Shown here piece after piece: positions 16,098 to 24,839 of a stretch of DNA of 38,250 bases. Numbering within the stretch: the first letter of the stretch is position 1; each line of letters opens with the position of its first letter. The stretch is from an uncultured Flavobacteriaceae bacterium (GTDB lineage: Bacteria > Bacteroidota > Bacteroidia > Flavobacteriales > Flavobacteriaceae): positions 1 to 38,250 of the forward strand of contig CALHGE010000049.1 in the NCBI GenBank assembly GCA_938029725.1. The letters run 5' to 3'. Under the pieces are notes generated by a model that was not told the DNA's origin, ran no database searches, and saw only the letters and a program-made list of their open reading frames with translations. A program made the translations under genes and the position numbers.

Positions 16098-16721
16098 TTA
16101 TTCTTTGAGGAAGTAAACTTTTTGAATCAGGTCTAGTTTTGGAAATTCTTCAAGGTATTTGACCCTATCAGAATACATAAGGTTAAGTTTTTTTGCTGAC
16201 GCTGCTTCATAGCCTGAATAGATTTGGAGCACCACGTCCATGCCTTTTATGACTTTTCCGAAGGCAGGAAACCCAACAACATCATTATAGTTCAAAGTGT
16301 CTAATCTAGAGTTATTTTCAAGGTTAATATAGAGGTCGGTTCCTCTAGTTTCTTTTGTAGAACGGGCAAAACTTAAGGTGCCTTTGGTGTTTTCAAGAAG
16401 TACATTTTCGTCAAGAATTTTATAGCTCTTCCAAGCACGTTGTTTTCTAAGGTCACTGCTTCCGAATTGCGCAACAAATTTTGGAAGTACTCTATAAAAA
16501 ATACTATCATCAAAATAGTTGTAGGTCACTAATTGGTGAAAACGATCTGCTGCTTTCGGGCTCCATTCGCGCTTTACCTTAATATCAAAATCACCTTTTG
16601 TAGTTTCAAACCGAACAAGGTATGTTGCAGGTGCAACTTCTTTTGTCCATTTTGATTTGAAAATAGTTGGGCTACAGCCCATGCATAGGCTTAAGATAAA
16701 CGCAATACCTAATTTTTTCAT
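16098..16721 (-). CDS. Cyclophilin-type peptidyl-prolyl isomerase, lipoprotein
   Basis: This enzyme would catalyse proline cis-trans isomerization during folding of envelope proteins. The 207-residue protein has signal peptide MKKLGIAFILSLCMGC with lipobox cysteine C16. It continues with a cyclophilin domain: FETTKGDFDIKVKREWSPKAADRFHQLV, DDSIFYRVLPKFVAQFG, GTLSFARSTKETRGTDLYINLENN and FPAFGKVIKGMDVVLQIYSG. Compared with E. coli PpiA the active-site region is more divergent (YRVLPKFVAQFG in place of HRVIPGFMIQGG), so activity may be reduced. It is divergent from the SprT-like gene. About 280 bp of featureless sequence separate its 3' end from the SDR. Confidence 0.88.
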   Translation of the reverse strand: MKKLGIAFILSLCMGCSPTIFKSKWTKEVAPATYLVRFETTKGDFDIKVKREWSPKAADRFHQLVTYNYFDDSIFYRVLPKFVAQFGSSDLRKQRAWKSYKILDENVLLENTKGTLSFARSTKETRGTDLYINLENNSRLDTLNYNDVVGFPAFGKVIKGMDVVLQIYSGYEAASAKKLNLMYSDRVKYLEEFPKLDLIQKVYFLKE

Positions 16722-16788
16722 TTGTAAACTATATGCTGTTAATAAGTCCGTATTGAAGATAGTATTTTCTAAATATAATTTGTGCTAG

Positions 16789-16819
16789 TTCGAGAGTATT
16801 AACAAATGCGTTATTTTTG
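16789..16819 (+). promoter_or_regulatory. Possible promoter giving a leaderless sprT-like mRNA
   Basis: TTC, a 20-nt spacer, then TATTTTTG (16812-16819) resembles the Bacteroidota promoter with one mismatch in the -33 TTG. The -7 box ends only 6 bp before the ATG at 16826, so a transcript would begin at or next to the start codon. Confidence 0.35.
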
Positions 16820-16825
16820 TATGCG

Positions 16826-17428
16826 ATGGATGATGTTCTAAAAAAATACTTGCCAGAACGTGCGGTAGCCGCTTGTTTAGAATTGATTCAAAGTACCGGT
16901 GTGCATCTGAAAATTGTAAATGAACGGGTTACACGGCATGGAGATTATCGCAGAATGCAAGATGGAAGACATCAAATCACGGTGAATTCAAGTTTGAATA
17001 AGTACCGTTTTCTAATGACTTTGGTTCACGAAATTGCGCACCTTGTGGCTTTTGAGAAATATGGTAGAGCTATCAAACCTCATGGCTTGGAATGGAAGCA
17101 AACCTTTCAACATTTGATGCTTCCCTTTATAAGGCCTGAAATATTTCCATCAAAACTTCTACCGCTTTTGGCGAAACACTTTAGAAACCCCAAGGCAAGC
17201 AGTAGTACCGATGCAAGATTATCTGTAGCGTTGAAACAGTATGACATGCAACAATCAGAGAATTCCTACGTTTTTGAATTGCCATTAGGAAGTATTTTTC
17301 GATTGTACAATGGTAAAATTTATAAAAAAGGGAATCGACGAGTAAAGCGCTATGAATGTGTTGAAATGACTAGCGGTAAAATGTACCTGTTTCAACCAAA
17401 TGCAGAAGTTGAATTAATAAAGGGTTGA
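16826..17428 (+). CDS. SprT-like zinc metalloprotein
   Basis: This 200-residue protein carries the SprT-like domain with the zinc-protease motif HEIAH at 68-72 (VHEIAHLVAF) and a third candidate ligand in HGLEWKQTF about 14 residues later. The C-terminal part is a beta-rich zinc-ribbon-like region (RLYNGKIYKKGNRRVKRYECVEMTSGKMYLF), but lacks the usual pairs of cysteines, having only one. Bacterial SprT proteins are poorly understood; eukaryotic SPRTN cleaves DNA-protein crosslinks. The ATG at 16826 is chosen over an upstream TTG at 16817 because that TTG overlaps the -7 box. manC follows after 73 bp on the same strand. Confidence 0.87.
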   Translation: MDDVLKKYLPERAVAACLELIQSTGVHLKIVNERVTRHGDYRRMQDGRHQITVNSSLNKYRFLMTLVHEIAHLVAFEKYGRAIKPHGLEWKQTFQHLMLPFIRPEIFPSKLLPLLAKHFRNPKASSSTDARLSVALKQYDMQQSENSYVFELPLGSIFRLYNGKIYKKGNRRVKRYECVEMTSGKMYLFQPNAEVELIKG

Positions 17429-17501
17429 AATTAGTTTCATCTTTTGAGTAGTCAAATCTTGTGCTTGAGTTTATAAAGAGTTGAATTTAAAAAAATAAGC
17501 A

Positions 17502-18581
17502 ATGAATAAAAATTATTATGCAGTTTTAATGGCTGGTGGTGTTGGATCGCGATTTTGGCCAATTAGTACTTCTGAAAATCCGAAGCAATTTCACGATATG
17601 TTAGGCACGGGTGACACCTTAATTCAAAAAACTTTTAAGCGATTGAATAAATTTGTGCCAACTGAAAATATTTTGATTCTAACTAATGAACGTTATAATG
17701 ACCTGGTTTTAGAACAACTTCCTTTAGTTAAACAAGCGCAAGTGGTCTTGGAACCAGCGATGCGTAATACAGCTCCTTGTATTTTGTATGCTGCCATGAA
17801 GATTCAGAAGATGAATCCTGATGGGGTGATGATTGTTGCGCCAAGTGACCACTGGATTGAGGATGAAGCAGCTTTTGCGAAAGATGTTACCACTTGTTTT
17901 GAAAAATGTGAAAAGGAAGAAGTTTTGTGCACATTGGGTATAAAACCTTCTTTTCCTAATACAGGTTTCGGGTATATAGAATATGAAAAGGATGGTGGTG
18001 CAGGACTAAAAAAGGTGAGTCAATTCAGAGAAAAGCCGGACTATGAAACGGCAAAAGAGTTTTTAGCTCAAGGTAATTTTCTATGGAATGCGGGCATCTT
18101 TATGTGGAGTGTAAAAACTATTGTAAACGCATTTAAAAATTACCAAAAAGAACAATATGATTTGTTCGAGTCCGGAATGTCTTCTTATAATACAAGCGCT
18201 GAAGCTGCTTTTATAAAGGAAAACTATCCTAAGGCTGAGAACATTTCTATTGATTATGCTATTCTGGAAAACTCTAAATCGATTTTCGTGCTTCCTGCAA
18301 CTTTCGATTGGAATGATTTGGGTACTTGGGGTTCGCTCTACGATAAAATGAATGATGGTACTGACGGAAACGCGGTAGTAGGTGCTCAAGTTTTGGCAGA
18401 AGATGCTTCTGGAAATATGATTCGCACTCCGAAAGGCAAAGTTGTGGTCGTAGACGGATTAAATGATTATATTATTGTTGATAAGGAAGAAGTACTCCTT
18501 ATTTATCCAAAATCAAAAGAACAAGATATCAAACAAGTCCTGAATAAGGTAAAAGACACCTTCGGAGATCAATACGCCTAA
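17502..18581 (+). CDS. manC: Mannose-1-phosphate guanylyltransferase
   Basis: This enzyme makes GDP-mannose from mannose-1-phosphate and GTP, feeding surface polysaccharide and glycoprotein synthesis. The 359 residues are the single nucleotidyltransferase domain with a short C-terminal beta part: VLMAGGVGSRFWPIS (nucleotide-binding signature), PKQF, LEPAMRNTAPCILYAA, VAPSDHWI (metal-binding Asp), FREKPDYETAKEFLAQGNFLWNAGIFMW and FDWNDLGTWGSLY. It lacks the phosphomannose isomerase domain of fused ManC/AlgA. The DUF389 gene starts 2 bp downstream, so the two are likely one operon. Confidence 0.94.
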   Translation: MNKNYYAVLMAGGVGSRFWPISTSENPKQFHDMLGTGDTLIQKTFKRLNKFVPTENILILTNERYNDLVLEQLPLVKQAQVVLEPAMRNTAPCILYAAMKIQKMNPDGVMIVAPSDHWIEDEAAFAKDVTTCFEKCEKEEVLCTLGIKPSFPNTGFGYIEYEKDGGAGLKKVSQFREKPDYETAKEFLAQGNFLWNAGIFMWSVKTIVNAFKNYQKEQYDLFESGMSSYNTSAEAAFIKENYPKAENISIDYAILENSKSIFVLPATFDWNDLGTWGSLYDKMNDGTDGNAVVGAQVLAEDASGNMIRTPKGKVVVVDGLNDYIIVDKEEVLLIYPKSKEQDIKQVLNKVKDTFGDQYA

Positions 18582-18583
18582 GT

Positions 18584-20053
18584 ATGAGTGAAAACTTAGA
18601 AAAAGAAAACCAAGAGCACTTAGAGGAGCCTGTTGAAAGTAAAGCAGAGGTAAAGAAAGACTTTCAAGGTCTTCTAGGAAGTACCAAAAAGTTTCTTATT
18701 GAACTTCTAGATATCCGTAGTAATACGGATCAAGAAGCAACCAAGGAAGCTATTATTGCAGATATTCCGTTTAAAGGCCATACGTCTTGGATTTTAATTT
18801 GCTCTATTTTTATTGCTTCCGTTGGGCTAAATGCAAATTCTACCGCAGTTGTTATTGGTGCGATGTTAATTTCTCCATTGATGGGGCCTATTCTAGGAAT
18901 GGGCATGTCTTTGGCTATTAATGATATCGATACCCTTAGAAGATCGCTAAAAAATTTGGCGGTAATGGTTGTTTTGAGTGTGTTAACGGCATTTTTGTTT
19001 TTCTATTTTTTCCCCTTAAAAACAGAGTCTTCAGAATTATTAGCACGAGTGAAGCCTGATATTAGAGATGTCTTAATTGCGTTTTTTGGTGGCTTGGCTT
19101 TGGTAATTGCAAGAGCAAAAAAAGGCACTGTTGCTAGTGTTATTTTCGGTGTAGCCATTGCAACAGCTTTGATGCCGCCATTGTGTACCGTAGGCTACGG
19201 CTTGGCAATTAATAACTGGGAATATGTGTGGGGAGCGCTATTGCTTTTTGGCATAAATACTATTTTTATAGCTCTAGCTACTTTTCTAGTACTAAAGATA
19301 TTGCGCTTTCCAATGGTTCGCTATGCAAACTCAGCAAGGCGAAGGTTGATAGCGCGTTTGGTATCACTTACTGCTTTGGCCGTGATGATTCCTGCGGGAT
19401 GGATTTTTTGGGGAGTTTATCAAGAGTTTAAATTCAAGAGTGATGCAACTTCATTTATCGAGCAAAATGTCATACCCTATAAATTTACGAAAGACGGTCG
19501 ATTTTTAAGGGACTTGTCGGTATTGAACTTTAGTCGTGAAGAGCCTTCAACAATTGAACTCATTTTTATGGGTAATGAAGGAATTCCGGATGGTGTGCTT
19601 GCCACTTGGGAAGCTAATATGAGCGTATTTGATCATTTAGATACGTGTGAGTTAAAAATAATTCAAGGCTCTCAAAGTGATCAGGGCAATCAACTGAAAT
19701 ATGTTGAAGAACTTTATCAATCACAAAAAAAGGATATTCTAGGAAAAGATGAGAAAATACGCTTACTAGAGTCTGAATTAAAACGCTTGAATAAGTTAAA
19801 TGCCAGACAAATTCCATTTCAAGAAATTAGCAACGAGGCTCAAACGAACTATGATAACCTAGAGTATTTGGCATTTTCAAATGCGATAAGAACCGATTTT
19901 AAAAAGTTGGATACGGTCTCTGTTTTTGAAGCTAAATGGAAACGAGATGCCAAAAGAGTTGAAGTTGTTAAGGAGTCAAAGAAACTACATAATTGGCTTA
20001 AGGTAAGATTAAAAGACAGTACAATTCTTTTAACTGAAATAATTCAAGATTGA
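18584..20053 (+). CDS. DUF389 membrane protein
   Basis: This 489-residue protein has an N-terminal charged stretch of about 65 residues and then six to seven membrane segments between about 65 and 285. These include SVGLNANSTAVVIGAMLISPLMGPILGMG and ATALMPPLCTVGYGLAI, which are the DUF389 (TIGR00341-like) signatures. A soluble C-terminal half of about 200 residues follows, with a coiled coil near 375-405 (QSQKKDILGKDEKIRLLESELKRL). The function of DUF389 proteins is not established. It lies 2 bp behind manC, but I see no functional reason for that link. Confidence 0.9.
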   Translation: MSENLEKENQEHLEEPVESKAEVKKDFQGLLGSTKKFLIELLDIRSNTDQEATKEAIIADIPFKGHTSWILICSIFIASVGLNANSTAVVIGAMLISPLMGPILGMGMSLAINDIDTLRRSLKNLAVMVVLSVLTAFLFFYFFPLKTESSELLARVKPDIRDVLIAFFGGLALVIARAKKGTVASVIFGVAIATALMPPLCTVGYGLAINNWEYVWGALLLFGINTIFIALATFLVLKILRFPMVRYANSARRRLIARLVSLTALAVMIPAGWIFWGVYQEFKFKSDATSFIEQNVIPYKFTKDGRFLRDLSVLNFSREEPSTIELIFMGNEGIPDGVLATWEANMSVFDHLDTCELKIIQGSQSDQGNQLKYVEELYQSQKKDILGKDEKIRLLESELKRLNKLNARQIPFQEISNEAQTNYDNLEYLAFSNAIRTDFKKLDTVSVFEAKWKRDAKRVEVVKESKKLHNWLKVRLKDSTILLTEIIQD

Positions 20054-20062
20054 TTTTCTAAT

Positions 20063-20085
20063 GGGCGCAACTCTTAGTTGCGCTC
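20063..20085. terminator. Hairpin between convergent genes
   Basis: GCGCAACT, loop CTT, AGTTGCGC is a perfect 8-bp stem extended by a wobble pair and one more pair. It overlaps the stop codon of the minus-strand ABC gene (20074-20076) and follows the DUF389 stop by about 10 bp. The T-run is weak, so a bidirectional terminator role is likely but unproven. Confidence 0.5.
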
Positions 20086-20841
20086 TTCAATATACATCTG
20101 ACGAACTTTCTTAAAAAGCTCTGAAGAATAGACGAAATCGGTAACGGCCTTATTATCAGTTTTGAAAATTTCGTGTTTGGTACCTTCCCATTCTTTGAGT
20201 CCGTCTTTGAGGAAGAGTATTTTTTCACCAATCTCCATCACCGAATTCATATCATGGGTATTGATGACGGTGGTAATTTCGTATTCTTCTGTAATCTCTT
20301 TAATGAGGTTGTCAATCACAATAGCTGTTCTGGGATCTAAGCCCGAATTGGGTTCATCGCAAAATAGGTATTTCGGATTCATTACAATTGCCCTAGCAAT
20401 AGCAACTCTCTTCTGCATTCCTCCCGATATTTCCGACGGAAACTTATGATTTGCATCGACAAGATTCACACGTTTTAATACCATATCTACGCGATCTTGC
20501 ATTTCTGATTTAGACTGCTTCGTAAACATTTCTAAAGGAAACATCACATTGCCTTCAACAGTTTTTCCATCAAAAAGTGCGCTTCCTTGAAATACCATGC
20601 CCATTTCTTGGCGCAAATCTCGCTGCTCGGCTGCCGTAAGTTCGCTATATCTTTTTCCATCGTAGCAAATGGTTCCTTCTGTAGGTTTGAATAGCCCTAA
20701 TAAACATTTTAGAAAAACGGTTTTTCCAGATCCACTTTGTCCAATAATAAGATTTGTTTTTCCGGTGTCAAAAGTGGTGGTGACCCCCTTTAAAATATGA
20801 GCGTCATCAAAAGACTTGTGTATGTTATCTACTTCAATCAT
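20074..20841 (-). CDS. ABC transporter ATP-binding protein, MlaF-like
   Basis: This is the ATPase of an MCE/Mla-type transporter that moves phospholipids or other lipids between membranes. From MIEVDNIHKSFDDAHIL it is 255 residues, with Walker A IGQSGSGKTVFLK, Q-loop in MGMVFQGSALFDGKTV, signature ISGGMQKRVAIARA, Walker B YLFCDEPNSGLDP and the H-loop INTHDM. GMQKR with FDGKTVEGNV is typical of MlaF. Start at 20841 overlaps the permease stop by one base (TAATG), so the two are translationally coupled. A longer frame to 20901 contains a His-rich run from the overlapping permease gene and is rejected. No MCE-domain (MlaD) gene is next to it here. Confidence 0.9.
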   Translation of the reverse strand: MIEVDNIHKSFDDAHILKGVTTTFDTGKTNLIIGQSGSGKTVFLKCLLGLFKPTEGTICYDGKRYSELTAAEQRDLRQEMGMVFQGSALFDGKTVEGNVMFPLEMFTKQSKSEMQDRVDMVLKRVNLVDANHKFPSEISGGMQKRVAIARAIVMNPKYLFCDEPNSGLDPRTAIVIDNLIKEITEEYEITTVINTHDMNSVMEIGEKILFLKDGLKEWEGTKHEIFKTDNKAVTDFVYSSELFKKVRQMYIEERN

Positions 20842-21578
20842 TAGGTGAGTAATAGTTGCGTTAGAATATAGTTGGTGATGATGATGACCACACTCGTCCA
20901 TACGAACGAGGTAGTACTTGCCTTTCCTACTTCTAAGGCGCCACCTTTCATGTAAAACCCATGATAGGATGGGATGGTTGCCAAAAGAAATGCAAATACA
21001 AAGGTTTTAATAAAGGAATAGGTGATATGAAACGGAATGAAATCTAAAGTTACGCCTTCTACAAAATCAGCACTAGTAATGAAGCCACCGAATACTCCTG
21101 CAAACCATCCCCCAAAAATACCCACATACATCGCGACTGCGATAATGAACGGATACAACATCATGGCAATAATTTTTGGAAAGACAAGATAATTGAGAGC
21201 GTTTACCCCCATAACTTCAAGTGCGTCAATCTGCTCGGTCACGCGCATCGTGCCGATGCTAGAAGTAATAAAAGAACCCACTTTACCTGCCATAATTACG
21301 GAACAAAAAGTAGGTGCAAATTCGAGAATGATAGATTGACGAGTAGCGAAACCAATTAGATTTTTAGGGATTAAATCACTGGTGAGATTCATGGCAGTTT
21401 GTATAGAAACTACAGCGCCAATAAAAAAAGATATAAAAACAACAATACCTAAAGAGCCGAAAATAAGTTCATCTATCTCTTTGAGAATCAGATCTTTCAT
21501 GATTCTCCATTTGGTAGGCTTTTTAAATAAATCGACCACCATTATAGCGTAGCCACCAATGTCAGTTAAATACTTCAT
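20841..21578 (-). CDS. ABC transporter permease, MlaE-like
   Basis: This is the membrane partner of the MlaF-like ATPase. The 245-residue protein has about five hydrophobic segments, starting with LGIVVFISFFIGAVVSIQTA, and the MlaE family stretches FAPTFCSVIMAGKVGSFITSSIGTMRVTEQIDALEVMGVN and FPKIIAMMLYPFIIAVAMYVGIFGG. MRVTEQIDAL is diagnostic for the family. ATG at 21578 is chosen; a TTG one codon upstream is also open. It is divergent from the PafA-like phosphatase gene with about 110 bp between. Mla function in Bacteroidota is inferred from Proteobacteria. Confidence 0.9.
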   Translation of the reverse strand: MKYLTDIGGYAIMVVDLFKKPTKWRIMKDLILKEIDELIFGSLGIVVFISFFIGAVVSIQTAMNLTSDLIPKNLIGFATRQSIILEFAPTFCSVIMAGKVGSFITSSIGTMRVTEQIDALEVMGVNALNYLVFPKIIAMMLYPFIIAVAMYVGIFGGWFAGVFGGFITSADFVEGVTLDFIPFHITYSFIKTFVFAFLLATIPSYHGFYMKGGALEVGKASTTSFVWTSVVIIITNYILTQLLLT

Positions 21579-21690
21579 CAAATGGAATTAGATATCCTTT
21601 TGTAAAAATAAGAATAAAACATTCTCTTCACTCTGATTTAAACTTTAAATGGGTATTTTATTTACTTTTACGCTTTCAATAAATAGCTTT

Positions 21691-23376
21691 ATGCAAAAGA
21701 AAAATTCGCCGCTTGTACTCGTTTTAATTTTTGTCCTTTTTGGAACTTTGTTTGTGTCTGCGCAAAAGAAGTCAAAAGATGACCAGAATGCCAATTTAAG
21801 AACTACGCCTAAGTTGGTTGTAGGTATTGTGGTAGATCAAATGCGCTACGATTATCTCGTAAGGTTTTGGAACCATTATGATGAAGGTGGATTTAAGCGT
21901 TTGGTTAATGAAGGTTATAATTGCAAGAACAATCACTTCAATTATGCGCCCACAAGTACTGGTCCAGGGCATACATCTGTATATACTGGGGCGACTCCTT
22001 CAACACATGGTGTGATTGGTAATAATTGGTATGATAAGGAATCGGGACTTAGCGTATACTGTGCTTCAGATGATAGGTATGCTTCAGTTGGCACCAGTTC
22101 AATGGCAGGAAAAATGTCTCCTCATAGAATGAATGTTACCACGATTACTGATGAATTGCGTTTGCATACGCAAATGCGTGGAAAGACGATCGCGATTGCG
22201 CTGAAAGATAGAGGAGCGGTATTGCCTGGCGGACATACTGCGAATGCTGCATACTGGTTTTATGGTGCGGATGAAGGCAATTGGATTACCAGTACATTTT
22301 ATAGGAATACTTTACCAAAGTGGGTAACTGATTTTAATGCTTCAGGAGCAGTTGAAAGTTATAAAAAACCATGGAAAACCCTAAAAAGTATGACCACTTA
22401 TTTGGAAAGTGGAAGTGATAATAATACCTATGAAGGTGTGTTTGCTGGTGAGGCTACACCTACTTTTCCACACGATCTTCCAAAGTTGTGGCAAGCCAAT
22501 GGAGAATTTGATATTTTAAAGGTTACCCCCTATGGAAATAGTATTACGACTGATTTTGCGATTGCAGCATTAAACGGAGAAGGTCTTGGAAAAGATAGGG
22601 ATACAGATTTCTTAGCGGTCAGTTACTCAAGTACAGATTATGTTGGGCATAAGTATGGCGTTAACTCTAAGGAAGTTCAAGATACTTATATTCGATTAGA
22701 CGCTGATTTAGAACGTCTTTTTGATGCTTTAGATAAGAAAGTTGGTAAAAATGAATATACCGTTTTTCTTACAGCAGATCATGGTGCTGTTGATGTTCCT
22801 GCGTATCTAAGTGATTTAAAAATTCCTGCGGATTACTTTTCGTACAGTGAAATCAAGCCGCAGTTTGAAGAGTTTTTACAATATAAATTTGGAACAACTG
22901 ATGTCGTTAAGAATTTTTCAAACTACCAGTTTTTTCTTGACCATAAAGTGCTTGATAACTTGGAAATTCGATTAGTTGAAGCGCAAGAAATCATAGCTAA
23001 AGAAATACTTAACTATAAGGGAATTGATCGGGTGTATACAGGGCAACAAATGTGGCAAAATCAGTATGTAAAAGGTATTCCATACATCTTACAAAATGGT
23101 TATAATCAGAAGCGCTCTGGAGATGTTTTGGTGGTTCTGAAACCAGGAACGATTAGCTATCCAAAAACCGGTTCAACTCATGGTTCGCCTCAAATTTATG
23201 ATACGCATGTGCCTTTGTTGTTCTATGGAAAAGGTATTCAAAAAGGAAGCACTTCAGTGCGAACTGAAATTCCGGATATTGCCCCAACGATTGCTACCTT
23301 ATTAGGCATTTCATTTCCAAATGGTACTACGGGTAAGCCTATAGTTGAGGTTTTAGATGAAGAGAATGAATACTAA
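21691..23376 (+). CDS. PafA-like alkaline phosphatase
   Basis: This is a secreted phosphate monoesterase of the alkaline phosphatase superfamily, likely periplasmic. From ATG 21691 it has 561 residues with signal peptide ending near FVSAQ. Metal and active-site positions look intact: D49 in VVDQMRYDYL, the Thr nucleophile in TSTGPGHTS (T90), N111 in IGNNW, K172 and R174 in LKDRGAVLPGG, TDYVGHKYG and TADHGAVD, and a late His in STHGSP. The spacing between the first three (41, 21 residues) equals that of Elizabethkingia PafA as I recall it (D38, T79, N100), and the K-x-R pair marks monoesterases. An upstream ATG (21649) would precede the signal peptide and was rejected. It overlaps murI. Confidence 0.9.
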   Translation: MQKKNSPLVLVLIFVLFGTLFVSAQKKSKDDQNANLRTTPKLVVGIVVDQMRYDYLVRFWNHYDEGGFKRLVNEGYNCKNNHFNYAPTSTGPGHTSVYTGATPSTHGVIGNNWYDKESGLSVYCASDDRYASVGTSSMAGKMSPHRMNVTTITDELRLHTQMRGKTIAIALKDRGAVLPGGHTANAAYWFYGADEGNWITSTFYRNTLPKWVTDFNASGAVESYKKPWKTLKSMTTYLESGSDNNTYEGVFAGEATPTFPHDLPKLWQANGEFDILKVTPYGNSITTDFAIAALNGEGLGKDRDTDFLAVSYSSTDYVGHKYGVNSKEVQDTYIRLDADLERLFDALDKKVGKNEYTVFLTADHGAVDVPAYLSDLKIPADYFSYSEIKPQFEEFLQYKFGTTDVVKNFSNYQFFLDHKVLDNLEIRLVEAQEIIAKEILNYKGIDRVYTGQQMWQNQYVKGIPYILQNGYNQKRSGDVLVVLKPGTISYPKTGSTHGSPQIYDTHVPLLFYGKGIQKGSTSVRTEIPDIAPTIATLLGISFPNGTTGKPIVEVLDEENEY

Positions 23377-24154
23377 GGCTATAGGTATTTTTGATTCAGG
23401 TATTGGCGGTACTTCCATTTGGAGGGAAATCAATTCACTTTTGCCTTACGAGGATGCTATTTATTTGGCTGACAGTAAGAATGCGCCTTATGGAGAAAAA
23501 TCGAAAGAACAAATTCTTGAATTAAGCATTAAGAATACGGAACTCTTATTGAGTAAAGGCTGCAAACTAATTGTAGTTGCCTGCAATACGGCGACAACAA
23601 ATGCGATAGCTTACTTGAGAAAAAATTACGACGTACCCTTTATAGGCATAGAGCCGGCAATCAAACCGGCAGCCTTGCAATCGGAATCAAAAAAGGTGGG
23701 AGTTTTAGCAACCAAAGGCACCTTGGCCAGCGCTCTTTTTCACAGTACTTCAGAAAATCATGCTACCGGTATTCAGATTTTGGAACAAGAAGGTACAGGC
23801 TTAGTAGCTTTGATTGAACAAGGTAAAGTGAAGTCTACAGAAACTAAAGAACTCTTGTTGAAATACCTACAGCCGATGTTAGCACATGGTATTGATTACT
23901 TGGTCTTAGGCTGTACCCATTATCCGTACTTGATTCCAGTGTTAAAAGAGATGCTTCCTGAAAATGTAAAAATCATTGATTCAGGCGAAGCAGTCGCTCG
24001 TCAAACTAAGGCAATCTTAAAACAGTATGCTTTGAGTAGCTCATCTGAAGAAAAAGGAAAGCATCAATTTTACACAAATGCAGAAGTAAAGATTTTAGAT
24101 GTTTTTTTGCGCGATATAAGCAGCCAAAAAGAAGTGAAGTATTTAGATTTTTAA
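23366..24154 (+). CDS. murI: Glutamate racemase
   Basis: MurI converts L-glutamate to D-glutamate for peptidoglycan. The protein (262 residues from 23366) starts MNTKAIGIFDSGIGGTSIW, with catalytic cysteines in VVACNTATTNAI and LGCTHYPYL, and the SKNAPYGEKS loop. It overlaps the end of the PafA-like gene by about 11 bases; an ATG at 23357 gives three more residues and cannot be excluded. Overlap implies co-translation with the phosphatase, an odd but seemingly incidental pairing. Confidence 0.94.
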   Translation: MNTKAIGIFDSGIGGTSIWREINSLLPYEDAIYLADSKNAPYGEKSKEQILELSIKNTELLLSKGCKLIVVACNTATTNAIAYLRKNYDVPFIGIEPAIKPAALQSESKKVGVLATKGTLASALFHSTSENHATGIQILEQEGTGLVALIEQGKVKSTETKELLLKYLQPMLAHGIDYLVLGCTHYPYLIPVLKEMLPENVKIIDSGEAVARQTKAILKQYALSSSSEEKGKHQFYTNAEVKILDVFLRDISSQKEVKYLDF

Positions 24155-24256
24155 AATTAGAATTTGAAACAGCTTTGTTGCTGAGAAGAGTTTAAAAAAT
24201 CATTAAAAGAAAATAGCGGTACTAAGTTCAGTTATTTTTAAGCTTTTACCCGCTTT

Positions 24257-24751
24257 CTACTTCCGAACATAAGTTAAATAGGTGAAATCATATTTGTGTT
24301 TCTCATCCCTTGGGTGATACTCTTCTTCAATAAGTTCCCAATCATTTAAATCGACCTCGGGAAAAAAAGTATCTGCGTCAAAGGCTTTGTGAACTCTTGT
24401 GAGTTCAATTTTGGTGGCGAATTTTTCGCATTGCCTATAGATTTCGCCTCCACCAATGATATAAGAGACTTCATCATTTTCAACTAATTTCAAGGCAGCT
24501 TCGATAGAATAAACAACTATACATTCTTCAAAATCTACATGGTAGTCTTTGTCTCTTGTAATTATGATATGGGTTCGATTAGGTAGTGGCTTTGGAAAGC
24601 TCTCAAAGGTTTTTCTGCCCATTATGATGTTATGACCCGTAGTCAGTCTTTTAAAACGCTTGAAATCGTCGGGTAAATGCCAAAGTAAATCATTGTCTTT
24701 TCCTAAGGCATTGTTTTTTGAAGCAGCAGCTATTAGGGTAATCGTATTCAC
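24257..24751 (-). CDS. folA: Dihydrofolate reductase
   Basis: DHFR reduces dihydrofolate to tetrahydrofolate with NADPH, regenerating the cofactor used by thymidylate synthase. The 164-residue protein shows NALGKDNDLLWHLPDDFKRFKRLTTGHNIIMGRKTFES, PLPNRTHIIITRD and SYIIGGGEIYRQ, the full family signature. The start codon is GTG (24749-24751), because no ATG lies before the conserved N-terminal strand. thyA, its partner in the dTMP cycle, lies 5.7 kb away on the same strand with the egt genes between. The 2TM gene upstream is separated by 88 bp. Confidence 0.95.
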   Translation of the reverse strand: MNTITLIAAASKNNALGKDNDLLWHLPDDFKRFKRLTTGHNIIMGRKTFESFPKPLPNRTHIIITRDKDYHVDFEECIVVYSIEAALKLVENDEVSYIIGGGEIYRQCEKFATKIELTRVHKAFDADTFFPEVDLNDWELIEEEYHPRDEKHKYDFTYLTYVRK

Positions 24752-24839
24752 AGTTTTGTATTGGTTTTTGGTTTGTAGTATTTCAATAAGCAGACCAATT
24801 TAATTTGCTGGTAAGGCCTCGTCTGAATTGATAGTAAAT

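Noticed and set aside
20842..20901. N-terminal extension of the MlaF-like ATPase with a His-rich run
   Set aside because: It lies wholly inside the permease gene, and the TAATG overlap with MIEVDNIHKSF gives a normal family start.
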